Shown: in pieces, positions 26,001-34,075 of the stretch
How positions within the stretch are numbered: the first letter of the stretch is position 1
Layout: every line of letters starts with the position of its first letter
NCBI GenBank assembly: GCA_040080145.1
Contig: JBEBJA010000055.1
Span: 29,814-93,813 of the forward strand
Direction of reading: 5' to 3'
From: JANXVY01 sp040080145
GTDB lineage: Bacteria > Pseudomonadota > Alphaproteobacteria > Rhizobiales > Hyphomicrobiaceae
Length of the DNA: 64,000 nt
The notes under the pieces: generated by a model
What the model saw: only the letters and a program-made list of their open reading frames with translations
What the model was told of the DNA's origin: nothing
Databases searched by the model: none
Program-made: the position numbers and the translations under genes

Positions 26001-26760
26001 CAAAAAGGAGATCAAGCAGACCGAGACTGCGCAGCGCGAACGCTTTTATGAGGCGATGTGCGTTAGCCGCCTCTGGCCGCTGGAACTGTGGACCTCCTGC
26101 CTGCTGTCCCACCCCATCGCCGGCCGCATGGTTCAGCGTCTCGTCTGGCAGGGCCTCGACCCGGAAGACCGCGTTGTCGCGACCTTCCGCGTGCTCGACG
26201 ACGGCAGCGCGACCGATTCTGACGACAACGCCGTACCGCTCGACGGCTTCGCCGCCGTTCGCCTCGCCCATCGCGCCCTAATGAGCGCAAACGACGCCAA
26301 GACGTGGCTGGCCCACCTCAAGGACTATGAAATCGACGCCCTGTTTCCTCAGTTCGTGCGGCCGATCTATGCCTTGGACGACGCGCATAAGGCCGCCGTC
26401 GCCATCGAGGAGCGCAAGGGCTGGATGATCGAATCCTTGAAGCTGAAGAGCGCGGCGACCAAGCTCGGCTATCAGACCGGCGAAGTCGGCGACGGCGGCA
26501 GCTACATGGACTACGTCAAGCGCTTCAGCACTGGCCTCACCATCAACGTCGGGTTCACCGGGAGCTACATGGGTGCTGGCACCGAAAAGATCGAGGCGGC
26601 GTTGACCGAGCTGACTTTTACCAAGGGCCGTGGCAAGCAGATAAAACTTGCCGACGTACCGCCCGTGCTGATGAGCGAAGCGATCGGTGATCTGCATGCG
26701 CTCGCAGCCGCCGGCACCGGGTTCGACAAGGATTGGCAGAAGAAGGCGCATTTTGGATGA
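23047..26760 (+). CDS. Large HEAT-like repeat protein with DUF4132
   Basis: The start is ATG 23047, with GCGGGGGC upstream, giving 1237 residues. The N-terminal 900 residues are mostly helical, with repeat-like blocks such as AEVAARLAGPDALSLLKAQL and RAAAADWLAVRKPPAAIAAL, typical of HEAT-type solenoids. The C-terminus is DUF4132: GWTPAELADRTIPSAGLDE, later SRLWPLELWTSCLLSHPIAG and RLVWQGLD. Proteins of this kind (MolR-like) have no settled biochemical role. It overlaps the MoxR gene by ATGA and opens a four-gene operon. The solenoid probably acts as scaffold or target adaptor for the ATPase; that is inference. Confidence 0.8.
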   Translation: MTKKTRDSALPEGFAEAMTADFGRLDTVTEGLGKRAIEFVLQGHPEAVLLEIANNPQARDVMLVHDYRGHNPVVEAAAKARGVIALAFETLPFEVVKRAGQVYALVTYQSGTYLGVPLWLIAVLRETQTAAGGGVFHSGLPAMRRIWNLPRIEACLTATGEPPVALLHLLYPAKGYYGNQFSPDPADVKQYLASHAPLVLASFDGLDAHSRTKLIEDLAKHELASGLYQDLVFAAALGSAKGPAQAAQIALRTVPQESLFAHVKKAFTAKDGATRRAAAEVAARLAGPDALSLLKAQLEAETAKPVRDTITALMTQVNAAPAAAQAGDPHADLPEGSFAIRAIDGSTIVIPPKSAPWPTPAVSEKVLEPLHVAATAYNAAAAKFDAEREAALQPEYRQYFRPTSMIDSADIHRVLPQINGTSQAGVPLRALFQAAKANQMGFDGSDVRGFFEQPEITIGHIARLADFNHWQSLLATLASPPTLPWVYLAKEMAKPGTDCRVLIETLVPEDAKSGEIVRRLMHRYSSGELDDIPLSFQYHILEHLDLFDQAFGVRPPTGLPIDELAAMRVLAKLDKIPEHLLHPLLNIALSTKKVARAEAQRLLSTAKTIDDAIIARLEDTKKEIRAAAADWLAVRKPPAAIAALRKALKKEKSELGRAAMLSALSKLGEDIAPYFDEKTLLKEAEAGLAKVSKSLDWFPFAALPTLQWANGKPVPAGVVKWWLVLADKLKDPAGNALFELYLDRCKPAGAAQFGMFILKAWIDRDTTSCSDTEANDYAAQQVAQHRQWYTNFKAQGSTYQIPEPNDDQLFKSHKIAKLNQHLFSASDNKGLLAFTIRAPGPEAAAMVRAYVKDHGNKVAQAKSLLTALARNPAPSAIQVVLSVANRIKQKTVQALAGELVADVADRRGWTPAELADRTIPSAGLDEVGVLTLDCGEDRSFRAVYQGEGKLDLQNPQGKSVKALPAPRGDADKDLVAAAKKALAGAKKEIKQTETAQRERFYEAMCVSRLWPLELWTSCLLSHPIAGRMVQRLVWQGLDPEDRVVATFRVLDDGSATDSDDNAVPLDGFAAVRLAHRALMSANDAKTWLAHLKDYEIDALFPQFVRPIYALDDAHKAAVAIEERKGWMIESLKLKSAATKLGYQTGEVGDGGSYMDYVKRFSTGLTINVGFTGSYMGAGTEKIEAALTELTFTKGRGKQIKLADVPPVLMSEAIGDLHALAAAGTGFDKDWQKKAHFG

Positions 26761-27923
26761 CCAAATCTCCAGCCAAGCGAACCAAACCGGATTCCGCCGC
26801 CAGCGGTCCTGAAACTCGGGCGGGCTCAGCGGACGTGCTCCGTCTGGCAGCCGAAGACCGGTATGCCGGCGAACTCGAACGCTTGCTTGAGGCGGACGCC
26901 GGTGCCAAGCCGCCGGGCTGGCGTCTGTCGCCGCGCTGCGTGCGCAGCTTCATCCTCGGCGACGCCAGGCTTCAGGTGAGCCGCAAATTCTATGGCGACA
27001 ATCCTCTTGTTGATCGCGCCATCGTCACATTACTGTCCACCCAAGGACTGATGCTCGTTGGCGAACCCGGCACCGCCAAGTCGATGCTGTCCGAGCTGCT
27101 CGCCGCCGCCGTCTCGGGCGACACCTCGCTCGTCGTGCAGGGGTCGGCTGGCACCACCGACGACCACGTCCGCTACAGCTGGAACTACGCGCTCCTGTTG
27201 TCGCAAGGCCCCTCCGAAGCCGCGATGGTCCCAAGCCCCGTCTTGCAAGCCATGAAAACCGGCCGCATCGTCCGCATCGAAGAACTGACCCGCTGCCCGC
27301 CCGAAATCCAGGACGCGCTCATTTCCATCCTATCGGAAAAGACGATCGCCATCCCAGAACTCAGCGATGGCGGCACCTTCGCCCAGGTGCGCGCGCGGCC
27401 CGGCTTCAACGTCATCGCCACGGCGAACCTGCGCGATCGCGGCGTTCACGAGATGTCGAGCGCCTTGAAGCGTCGCTTCAACTTCGAAACCGTCCACCCG
27501 CTCGCCGACGCAGCCTTCGAGCGCGAACTGATTCTGACCCAGCTGGCCGAACGCCTGCCCGATCACGCCGCCGCAGCAGCCCTTACGGACGGCGTGGCAG
27601 GCCTTCTTGTGGCAGCCTTCCAGGAGTTGCGTGCCGGACGTACCAGCGACGGCGTAGCGCTCGCCAAGCCCGACGCCGTGATGTCGACCGCCGAAGCCGT
27701 CAGCGTCGCCCACGCCGCCGTCCTCCAGGCCGTCTACCTTGGCGGCGGCACCGTAACGGGCGGCGACGTCGCCGAACAAATCCAGGGTGTTGTCTTGAAG
27801 GATAACCCCGAGGATGGCCGCAAGCTCAAGGCCTACGTCGACCACATCGCCAAGGACCGATCGCACGCAAGCGCCGACTGGAAATCGTTCTACACCGCCG
27901 CCCGCAAGCTCCGGCTCGGCTGA
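26757..27923 (+). CDS. MoxR-type AAA+ ATPase
   Basis: A 388-residue ATPase starting at the ATG that overlaps the previous stop. Walker A is GEPGTAKS (102-109). Walker B is RIVRIEELTR (170-179), with E-E in place of D-E. A sensor region follows with VIATANLRDRGVHEMSSALKRRFNFE, containing the Arg finger. This matches MoxR ATPases such as RavA, which work with VWA-domain partners as chaperone-like remodelling machines. The next gene encodes exactly such a VWA partner and starts at TGATG. The N-terminal 70 residues are a variable extension. Confidence 0.87.
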   Translation: MTKSPAKRTKPDSAASGPETRAGSADVLRLAAEDRYAGELERLLEADAGAKPPGWRLSPRCVRSFILGDARLQVSRKFYGDNPLVDRAIVTLLSTQGLMLVGEPGTAKSMLSELLAAAVSGDTSLVVQGSAGTTDDHVRYSWNYALLLSQGPSEAAMVPSPVLQAMKTGRIVRIEELTRCPPEIQDALISILSEKTIAIPELSDGGTFAQVRARPGFNVIATANLRDRGVHEMSSALKRRFNFETVHPLADAAFERELILTQLAERLPDHAAAAALTDGVAGLLVAAFQELRAGRTSDGVALAKPDAVMSTAEAVSVAHAAVLQAVYLGGGTVTGGDVAEQIQGVVLKDNPEDGRKLKAYVDHIAKDRSHASADWKSFYTAARKLRLG

Positions 27924-30900
27924 TGTCCACCGCCGCCAAGCCCACGGCGACGCTGATCCCGCCCGTGCTCGAAGACATGGGCCGTGGCGTGATCTTCGTG
28001 CCGGTCCGCCACCACAGCCCGGCCTGCGCGGCAGCGCTGGCGCAACTCATGGACGAACTTAATCCCAAGCAGGTCCTTGTCGAAGCCCCTGCCGACTTCG
28101 AGCCCTTGCTTCCGGTCCTGCTCGACGCGCAGACCAAGCCACCGGTCGCCATCGTCGCCATCGCAACCAGTCCAGACAAACCCCCACCGGCAACAAGCGA
28201 AAACGCCCCCCCAGAACGCGCGCGCGCCATCAGCTACTTTCCGTTTTGTGCCTACTCCCCCGAGTACATCGCCCTCAGCAAGGGCGACCAGACCGGCGCA
28301 CGGCTAGCGCTGATCGACCTGCCATCCAGCGTCCGCCTGGGCCACCACGCCGCACAACAGAACGGCGATGCCCCCCAAATCTCACCCGTACTCTCGTTCA
28401 CCGGCGAGCAGGCGTTCAACCATAGCGCCTACGTCGCCGCACTGTGCCGCCGCACCGGCATGCGCGACTACAACGAATTGTGGGACCACCTGTTCGAACA
28501 ACGCTTCGGCGAGGGCGGCTGGCGCGCCTTCTTCCACGATGTCGGCACTTATTGCCAAGCCGTCCGTGCCAGCGTCAGTGCCTCCCAGATGGTCCTCGAC
28601 GGCACGCTTGCGCGCGAAGCATACATGGCCGATCGCTTGCGCGAAGCGCTCGCTCGGCCCGAGCGCCCCATCCTCGTCGTCACCGGCGGCATGCACACCC
28701 CCGCTCTGATCGCAGCCCTTGAGCACACGCCCGAGGCCTCGGCTCCAACCCCCGGAAGGCGCTTGCCGCGCCTAACCGCGCCGGTCGCCGAACCGCCGCC
28801 GCTTGCGACCAAGGCCTACGTGATCCGCTACGGATTCCGCGAACTCGATCGGCTCAACGGTTACGCCGCCGGAATGCCCTCGCCCGCATACTATCAAAAC
28901 CTATGGGACCAGCGCGCCCACGCCCGCTGGCACGCCCTCGCCGCCCAAACTCTAATCGCGTTCACAGCCCACCTCAAAGCCGACCGCCGCGTCGCACCGC
29001 CACCGCTGCCCGCCGTCGCCAACGCCCTGGAACAGTCCGTCCGGCTCGCGGACTTGCGCGGCCATGCGGGTCCCAGCCGTCAGGACCTGATCGACGCCTG
29101 CGGTTCCTCCTTCCTCAAGACCGAAAACACACCCGGCGCCGCCCCGATCCTGGAACATCTGACCCGCTTCCTGACCGGTGACCGCATCGGCGACGTGCCC
29201 CCTTCGGCCGGCTCGCCGCCCTTGGTCGAAAGCGTCCGCGAGCAAGCCCGCGCGCTCGGCTTCGACCTCACCTTCGCATCCCGCAAAAAGCGCGAACTCG
29301 ACATCTACCGCAACGAACGCCACCTGACCTGCAGCCGCTTCCTCCACGCGCTTTCGTTCCTCGAAACCGGCTTTGCCAACCGCCTCTCCGGCCCCGACAT
29401 CCTCGGCGGCCATTTCAAGGACATTCTGTTTGAAACCTGGACCGCATCCTGGTCCCCGATGGTCGAGGCCCGGTTGATCGAGCTATCCGCCGATGGCGAC
29501 GAGCTTGCTGTCGTTGCCGGTGCCGCCATCGTCAGGGCAGCCCTTGCCCTCGAAGACACCGGCCAAGGCCGCAACGGCGTCGCCGCCGTCCACCTGTTGC
29601 TCACTGCCTGCCTCATCGGCCAGCAGCACCGTCTTGGCGCGATCGCCGGACTGACCGCCCGCCAGATCGAATCCGACCCTGGCCTCGCATCCGTGGTTCG
29701 CGCCATGTCCGGCCTGTTCCTGCTTTGGCGCTCGCGGTCCATTCTCGGCCTGACCGGCGCCCCCCAAGTCGAAGCCCTGATCGCGGGCGCGTTCCGCCGC
29801 TCGCTCTATCTCCTCGACGATATCGCAACCGCCAACGCCGAGCGCCTCCCGCAAATCCTCTCAGCGCTCGCCGACCTGCGCGAAGTGGTGCAGTCCGCCC
29901 GCGATGAGACCCCCGCCATCGACGCCGCCCGGTTCGACGAGGTGATCGAACGCCTGACCGGCGTTGCGATGGCGCCGGTGCTGTCGGGAGCCGTCGCGGC
30001 CCTCGCCTATCTGGCCGGCACCCGCGACGGCACATTCCTCGCGGACCGTGTCCGTGGCGGCTTGAACGGCGCCTATCTGCAACCTGCAGACAAGATCGCA
30101 GCGCTCAACGGCGTCATCGCCATGGCCCGCGAACTGCTGTGGCGCGTTCCCGGCCTGATCGAAGAAATAGATGATTCGGTCGCCGGGCTGGACGATAGCC
30201 GCTTCCTCGAATGCCTCCCCGATCTGCGGCTGGGCTTTTCCGCTCTTAATCCACGCGAGATAGACGAAGTTGCCTGCCGGGTCGCGACGCGGCGCGGCGC
30301 AGCGCCGGACCGCCTCACCGTCGATGTCGTCTATGACATCTCGGAAGATGCCGTCGCAGCCAATCTCGCCCTGAGTCTCGCGTTACGCGACCAACTGACA
30401 GCCGACGGACTCTCCGCCTGGCTCCCCGCCGAAGTCACCGCGCCGCCACGGCTTCCAGCCCAATCCGCAGCAAACAAATGCCCACCCTTGAACGCACCGG
30501 TAGGCCCCGCCGATGTCGCCCTGCGCCGCTGGCGGCTGATCCTTGGCCGCTACGCCGACACGCGGCTTGGCTCGCCCCAATTGACGGGCCTCGAAGGCCG
30601 CTGCGACGGCGCACTCGGTTATCTCTATGACCGCGAATACGAGCGTCGCGGCCTAAAGCCCGGCGGCGGAGACCGTCACGGCTCGCTCGATCCCTCTCAA
30701 CTGACGGCGCTCGGCTGGCTTGGCGAAGTCCGCGATCTGTTTCCCGCCAGCGTGTGCGAAACGATCCAGAGCCACGCGCTCGAACGCTACGGCATGACGG
30801 ACCTGCTGGCCGACTCCGCCTTCCTGTCCGGCATCGAACCGAGTGCCCACTTGCTCGGTGCGCTGCTGATGCTGAAAGGCCGCGCCGATGCCGCGATCCA

Positions 30901-31633
30901 ATCCAAGATCCGCGACCTCGCCCGCCGCGTGGTCGAAGACATCATGCGCCGCCTCAAACCACGGGTGGAAAGCGCGCTGTCGGGCACCCGCAATCGCTTT
31001 GCATCGAGCCCCATGAAGAGCATGCGCAATTTCGATTGGCGCGCCACGATCCGCAAGAACTTGAAGAACTACGACGCCGAACGCGGCATCATCATCGCCG
31101 AACACCTGCGCTTCCATTCGCGCCAGAAGCGCCGCTTCCCCTGGACCGTCGTGCTGTGCATCGACCAATCCGGCTCGATGACCGAGTCGGTGATCTATGC
31201 AGCCGTCATGGCCGCGATCATTTCAGGCCTCCCCGGCATCGACCTGAAACTCGTCGTGTTCGATACCGCCGTCGTCGACTTGACCGGTCGCGTCGATGAC
31301 CCGGTCGCGGTCCTGCTGTCGGTGCAACTAGGCGGCGGCACCGACATCGGCCGCGCCGTCACCTACTGCGCCGGCTTGATCAACCAGCCCTCCCGCACCG
31401 TGTTCGTTCTGGTCAGCGACTTTTGCGAAGGCGGCTCGCCCGCGCGCCTTATCGCTGCCGTCCGCGCCATGGCCGAAGCCCGCGTCACAATGTTGGGTCT
31501 GGCAGCCCTCGATGACCGCGCCGCCCCCGACTACGACCGCGCGATGGCGCAGCGCTTGGCCGATGCCGGCATGAAGATCGCCGCCTTGACGCCAGAACAC
31601 TTCGCCGATTGGCTGGCCGGGGTGATCTCATGA
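27923..31633 (+). CDS. DUF5682 protein with C-terminal VWA domain
   Basis: This 1236-residue fusion begins with DUF5682: IFVPVRHHSPACAAAL (about 23-38), LVEAPADFEPLLPVLL, and VTGGMHTPAL near 252-261. A long helical middle region follows. The last 180 residues are a VWA domain with an intact MIDAS: IDQSGSMTE (about 1078-1086), a Thr in GGGTDIG, and an Asp in LVSDFCEGG. VWA proteins bind partners through Mg2+ and commonly pair with MoxR ATPases, encoded here by the upstream gene. It overlaps the SWIM gene by ATGA. No transmembrane segment is seen, so the complex is probably cytoplasmic. Confidence 0.82.
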   Translation: MSTAAKPTATLIPPVLEDMGRGVIFVPVRHHSPACAAALAQLMDELNPKQVLVEAPADFEPLLPVLLDAQTKPPVAIVAIATSPDKPPPATSENAPPERARAISYFPFCAYSPEYIALSKGDQTGARLALIDLPSSVRLGHHAAQQNGDAPQISPVLSFTGEQAFNHSAYVAALCRRTGMRDYNELWDHLFEQRFGEGGWRAFFHDVGTYCQAVRASVSASQMVLDGTLAREAYMADRLREALARPERPILVVTGGMHTPALIAALEHTPEASAPTPGRRLPRLTAPVAEPPPLATKAYVIRYGFRELDRLNGYAAGMPSPAYYQNLWDQRAHARWHALAAQTLIAFTAHLKADRRVAPPPLPAVANALEQSVRLADLRGHAGPSRQDLIDACGSSFLKTENTPGAAPILEHLTRFLTGDRIGDVPPSAGSPPLVESVREQARALGFDLTFASRKKRELDIYRNERHLTCSRFLHALSFLETGFANRLSGPDILGGHFKDILFETWTASWSPMVEARLIELSADGDELAVVAGAAIVRAALALEDTGQGRNGVAAVHLLLTACLIGQQHRLGAIAGLTARQIESDPGLASVVRAMSGLFLLWRSRSILGLTGAPQVEALIAGAFRRSLYLLDDIATANAERLPQILSALADLREVVQSARDETPAIDAARFDEVIERLTGVAMAPVLSGAVAALAYLAGTRDGTFLADRVRGGLNGAYLQPADKIAALNGVIAMARELLWRVPGLIEEIDDSVAGLDDSRFLECLPDLRLGFSALNPREIDEVACRVATRRGAAPDRLTVDVVYDISEDAVAANLALSLALRDQLTADGLSAWLPAEVTAPPRLPAQSAANKCPPLNAPVGPADVALRRWRLILGRYADTRLGSPQLTGLEGRCDGALGYLYDREYERRGLKPGGGDRHGSLDPSQLTALGWLGEVRDLFPASVCETIQSHALERYGMTDLLADSAFLSGIEPSAHLLGALLMLKGRADAAIQSKIRDLARRVVEDIMRRLKPRVESALSGTRNRFASSPMKSMRNFDWRATIRKNLKNYDAERGIIIAEHLRFHSRQKRRFPWTVVLCIDQSGSMTESVIYAAVMAAIISGLPGIDLKLVVFDTAVVDLTGRVDDPVAVLLSVQLGGGTDIGRAVTYCAGLINQPSRTVFVLVSDFCEGGSPARLIAAVRAMAEARVTMLGLAALDDRAAPDYDRAMAQRLADAGMKIAALTPEHFADWLAGVIS

Positions 31634-33735
31634 GCGAAACCTTGCGCGCGGCCTTGGCGGTGTTTGACGACGCGGTGCTCGAAACGCTTGCCAACAAGGG
31701 ACTTGTCCGCCGCGCTGCCAAGGACGTCGAAGCCGGCAAGGCGGACGTCCGTTCGATGGCGGGCGACAGCGCAATCGTCGTGATTGATGGCGAGACCGTC
31801 GGTATCGACGCCGCCGGACCCGCCAAGGCCAGGTGCACCTGCCCGGCCAAAGACGTCTGCCGGCACCGCATCGCCGCCGTCATGGCGCTGCGGACGCCCT
31901 TGCCCGCCAGCGAACCCGAGCAAACGCCAACTGGCCCCGCACCAACCTCCCCGTCAGTCATCACGGCCCCTGACCCGCTTGCCGAACTTCTCGCCGTGGA
32001 CTTGGAAGCCGTTGCCAAGTGGACCGGCAAAGCAGCCCTTCGCGCCGCGCTCGAACTGATCGAGGGCATGACGCCTGCCGTCCAAAGCGAAGGTGCTGCC
32101 CTCGTGGTGCAGATGTTTGGCCATCCAGACGTGCGCTACCTTGCAGGCCTCGGCCTGGACGGCATGCTCTCCAAGGCGACGGCGGCCAAGCGCAAGGTCC
32201 TTCATGCCGCCGCCGTGCTGGCCGTGCGCCGCCTTCACGGATTGGATATCGCGGCGATTGCTGCCCCTCCCGCGAGCGACGACGCATCTCCCGAGCCGCG
32301 CGACCGCCGTTTTCATGCATCGGTCCGCCTCGCGCTTGAAGACGCCGCCGGCATGGCGCTGGCGCAGGCGCCGCTGGTTCTCGAAGAGCGCCTGTTCGAA
32401 TTGTCGGTTTCCTCGCGCGCCGATCGGTTGCCGCGTCTGGCCGGTATGCTGCGCGAAATCTCCGCCCTTGTTCATGCCAAGCGCCGCCATGACTTTACGC
32501 TGGTCCCCTTTCAACTGCTGTCGCAGATCGCCACCGCTTATGCCCTCAACGACGCCCTCGATCAGGATGCGCCGCCCGAAGAACTTGCCGACCTGCAAGG
32601 CGAGGTCCGGCAGAAATATAGCCCCTCCGGTCCGCTGACGCTCCACGGCCTCGGTGCCGATTTCTGGCAGACCAAAGCGGGCGCGCGCGGCGTGACCGGG
32701 TATTTCTACGCCAGCGAACTGGGCCGCGTCACAACCCTCAGCCACGCGCGCGGCAGCCGCCACGACGCCACCTTCGATCCCGTCAACGCCTATACCAGCG
32801 AACCGGTGTGGAGCGCAGCGCCCTTGCAAACCCTCCTGCGCTCACGCATCAAGTTGGACGGCGTCAGCCTCTCCCCCGACGGCCGGCTCTCGGCAGCGGG
32901 CGACGTCAAGGCCACTATCGAGCCCGCCGTGCCCGTTCGTGCGGAAGCCCTGGCGTGGTCCGTCACTTCACACGATTGGGAGCATCTGGAACGAACCCTG
33001 CAACGCCGCTTCAACGGTGCCCTGACCGGCAGTATTGGCGCAGGATCGGCCATACTGCTCGCCCCGGCAGGGCATGCCCGTGTCACCTTCAACGCGACCA
33101 CGCAGGAGCACACCTGGCCCATCGCAGACCCCAGCGGCCGTTGGATCGGCCTCTCCCTCCGGCATGGCGACGCCGATGAGATGACCGCCGCGCGCATGCA
33201 GCGGCTGTCGTCGCTCGCAGACGTCTCGCTGATCCTCGTGTTGCCGCGCCTGGACGGCGACAAGATCAATCTGATCCCGGTATCGGTCATTGCCGCGACT
33301 CCAAGCGAACCCAAGCAGCGCCTGTTCCTTCTCCAACGTGATGGACGCGGATACGAACAGCCAAGTTTGTCGATGCGGCTTGCCTGGATGGCGCAATTGG
33401 CCAAAAAGCCCCACGCCGCCGCGCCCGTCATCGCCACTCTGAACCCGCTCATCGCTGCGTCGCCCGGGCGTCTCGCGCTGCTGTCCCTGGCCGACGCCCT
33501 GATGGGCTTGGCCGAACTCGGCGGACGGCCACTCGATCCATCGCAACGCCGGCTTTTCGCGTTCACTGCCGAAAAACTGTCGCGCTACGGCCTGACCGGT
33601 ATCGCGACCTCGGTCACGCATCTGGCGCAGACCGAACCGGGCATCGCGGTCTCACGCGCGGCCTTCCTGCGCTGCGTCCACCTCGTGGACCGCGCACGGG
33701 CCATGACCCGCCATCTGCCCTGGCTCGCAATCTGA
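31630..33735 (+). CDS. SWIM zinc-finger protein
   Basis: The start is ATG 31630, overlapping the previous stop. The 701-residue product has a SWIM motif near 61-73: CTCPAKDVCRH, a CxC-x5-CxH zinc ligand set. It may bind nucleic acid or protein. The remaining 620 residues show no known domain and are mostly helical. It closes the DUF4132/MoxR/DUF5682-VWA/SWIM operon, all joined by 4-5 bp overlaps. These four families recur together in other bacteria, to my knowledge without an established function. After it come 183 bp with nothing recognised before the palindromic repeat at 33919. Confidence 0.8.
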   Translation: MSETLRAALAVFDDAVLETLANKGLVRRAAKDVEAGKADVRSMAGDSAIVVIDGETVGIDAAGPAKARCTCPAKDVCRHRIAAVMALRTPLPASEPEQTPTGPAPTSPSVITAPDPLAELLAVDLEAVAKWTGKAALRAALELIEGMTPAVQSEGAALVVQMFGHPDVRYLAGLGLDGMLSKATAAKRKVLHAAAVLAVRRLHGLDIAAIAAPPASDDASPEPRDRRFHASVRLALEDAAGMALAQAPLVLEERLFELSVSSRADRLPRLAGMLREISALVHAKRRHDFTLVPFQLLSQIATAYALNDALDQDAPPEELADLQGEVRQKYSPSGPLTLHGLGADFWQTKAGARGVTGYFYASELGRVTTLSHARGSRHDATFDPVNAYTSEPVWSAAPLQTLLRSRIKLDGVSLSPDGRLSAAGDVKATIEPAVPVRAEALAWSVTSHDWEHLERTLQRRFNGALTGSIGAGSAILLAPAGHARVTFNATTQEHTWPIADPSGRWIGLSLRHGDADEMTAARMQRLSSLADVSLILVLPRLDGDKINLIPVSVIAATPSEPKQRLFLLQRDGRGYEQPSLSMRLAWMAQLAKKPHAAAPVIATLNPLIAASPGRLALLSLADALMGLAELGGRPLDPSQRRLFAFTAEKLSRYGLTGIATSVTHLAQTEPGIAVSRAAFLRCVHLVDRARAMTRHLPWLAI

Positions 33736-33918
33736 CCGGGTCGTCCAATCCATCCATTCAGCAATGCTGGCAGGCCTCGCCCCGATCATTCGCGATCGCG
33801 GCAAGCGCACCACACAGCGCTGTGCTGGTTAGGCAAGAGCGCCGGCGCGACCGGTTTGGACTTTTACGTCTGTGCGTGTGTCGACGGGCATGCGCGCCAA
33901 ACGTCAGGTGCGCTACAC

Positions 33919-34043
33919 TAGAGCCTGATCGTTTGATATGGAAGCACTTGCGAACATCGAGAACGTGAATCAGTCTGTAAAAGCAAGAGACTAGAACACG
34001 TGGCCCGCTCGAAACCGATTCCGTCAAGAGTGAACGTGCTCTA
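33919..34043. repeat. RIME-like intergenic palindromic element
   Basis: Starts TAGAGCCTGATCGTTTGA and ends GAGTGAACGTGCTCTA, so the termini are an imperfect inverted repeat (TAGAGC...GCTCTA). Elements of about this size with these ends are scattered through genomes of Hyphomicrobiales. The right end stops 2 bp before a GTG and 32 bp before the chosen cas3 start, so the cas operon's 5' region lies in or next to it. Confidence 0.45.
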
Positions 34044-34075
34044 GGGTGATGAACGACTTTTTGGCGGGTGCAGCG

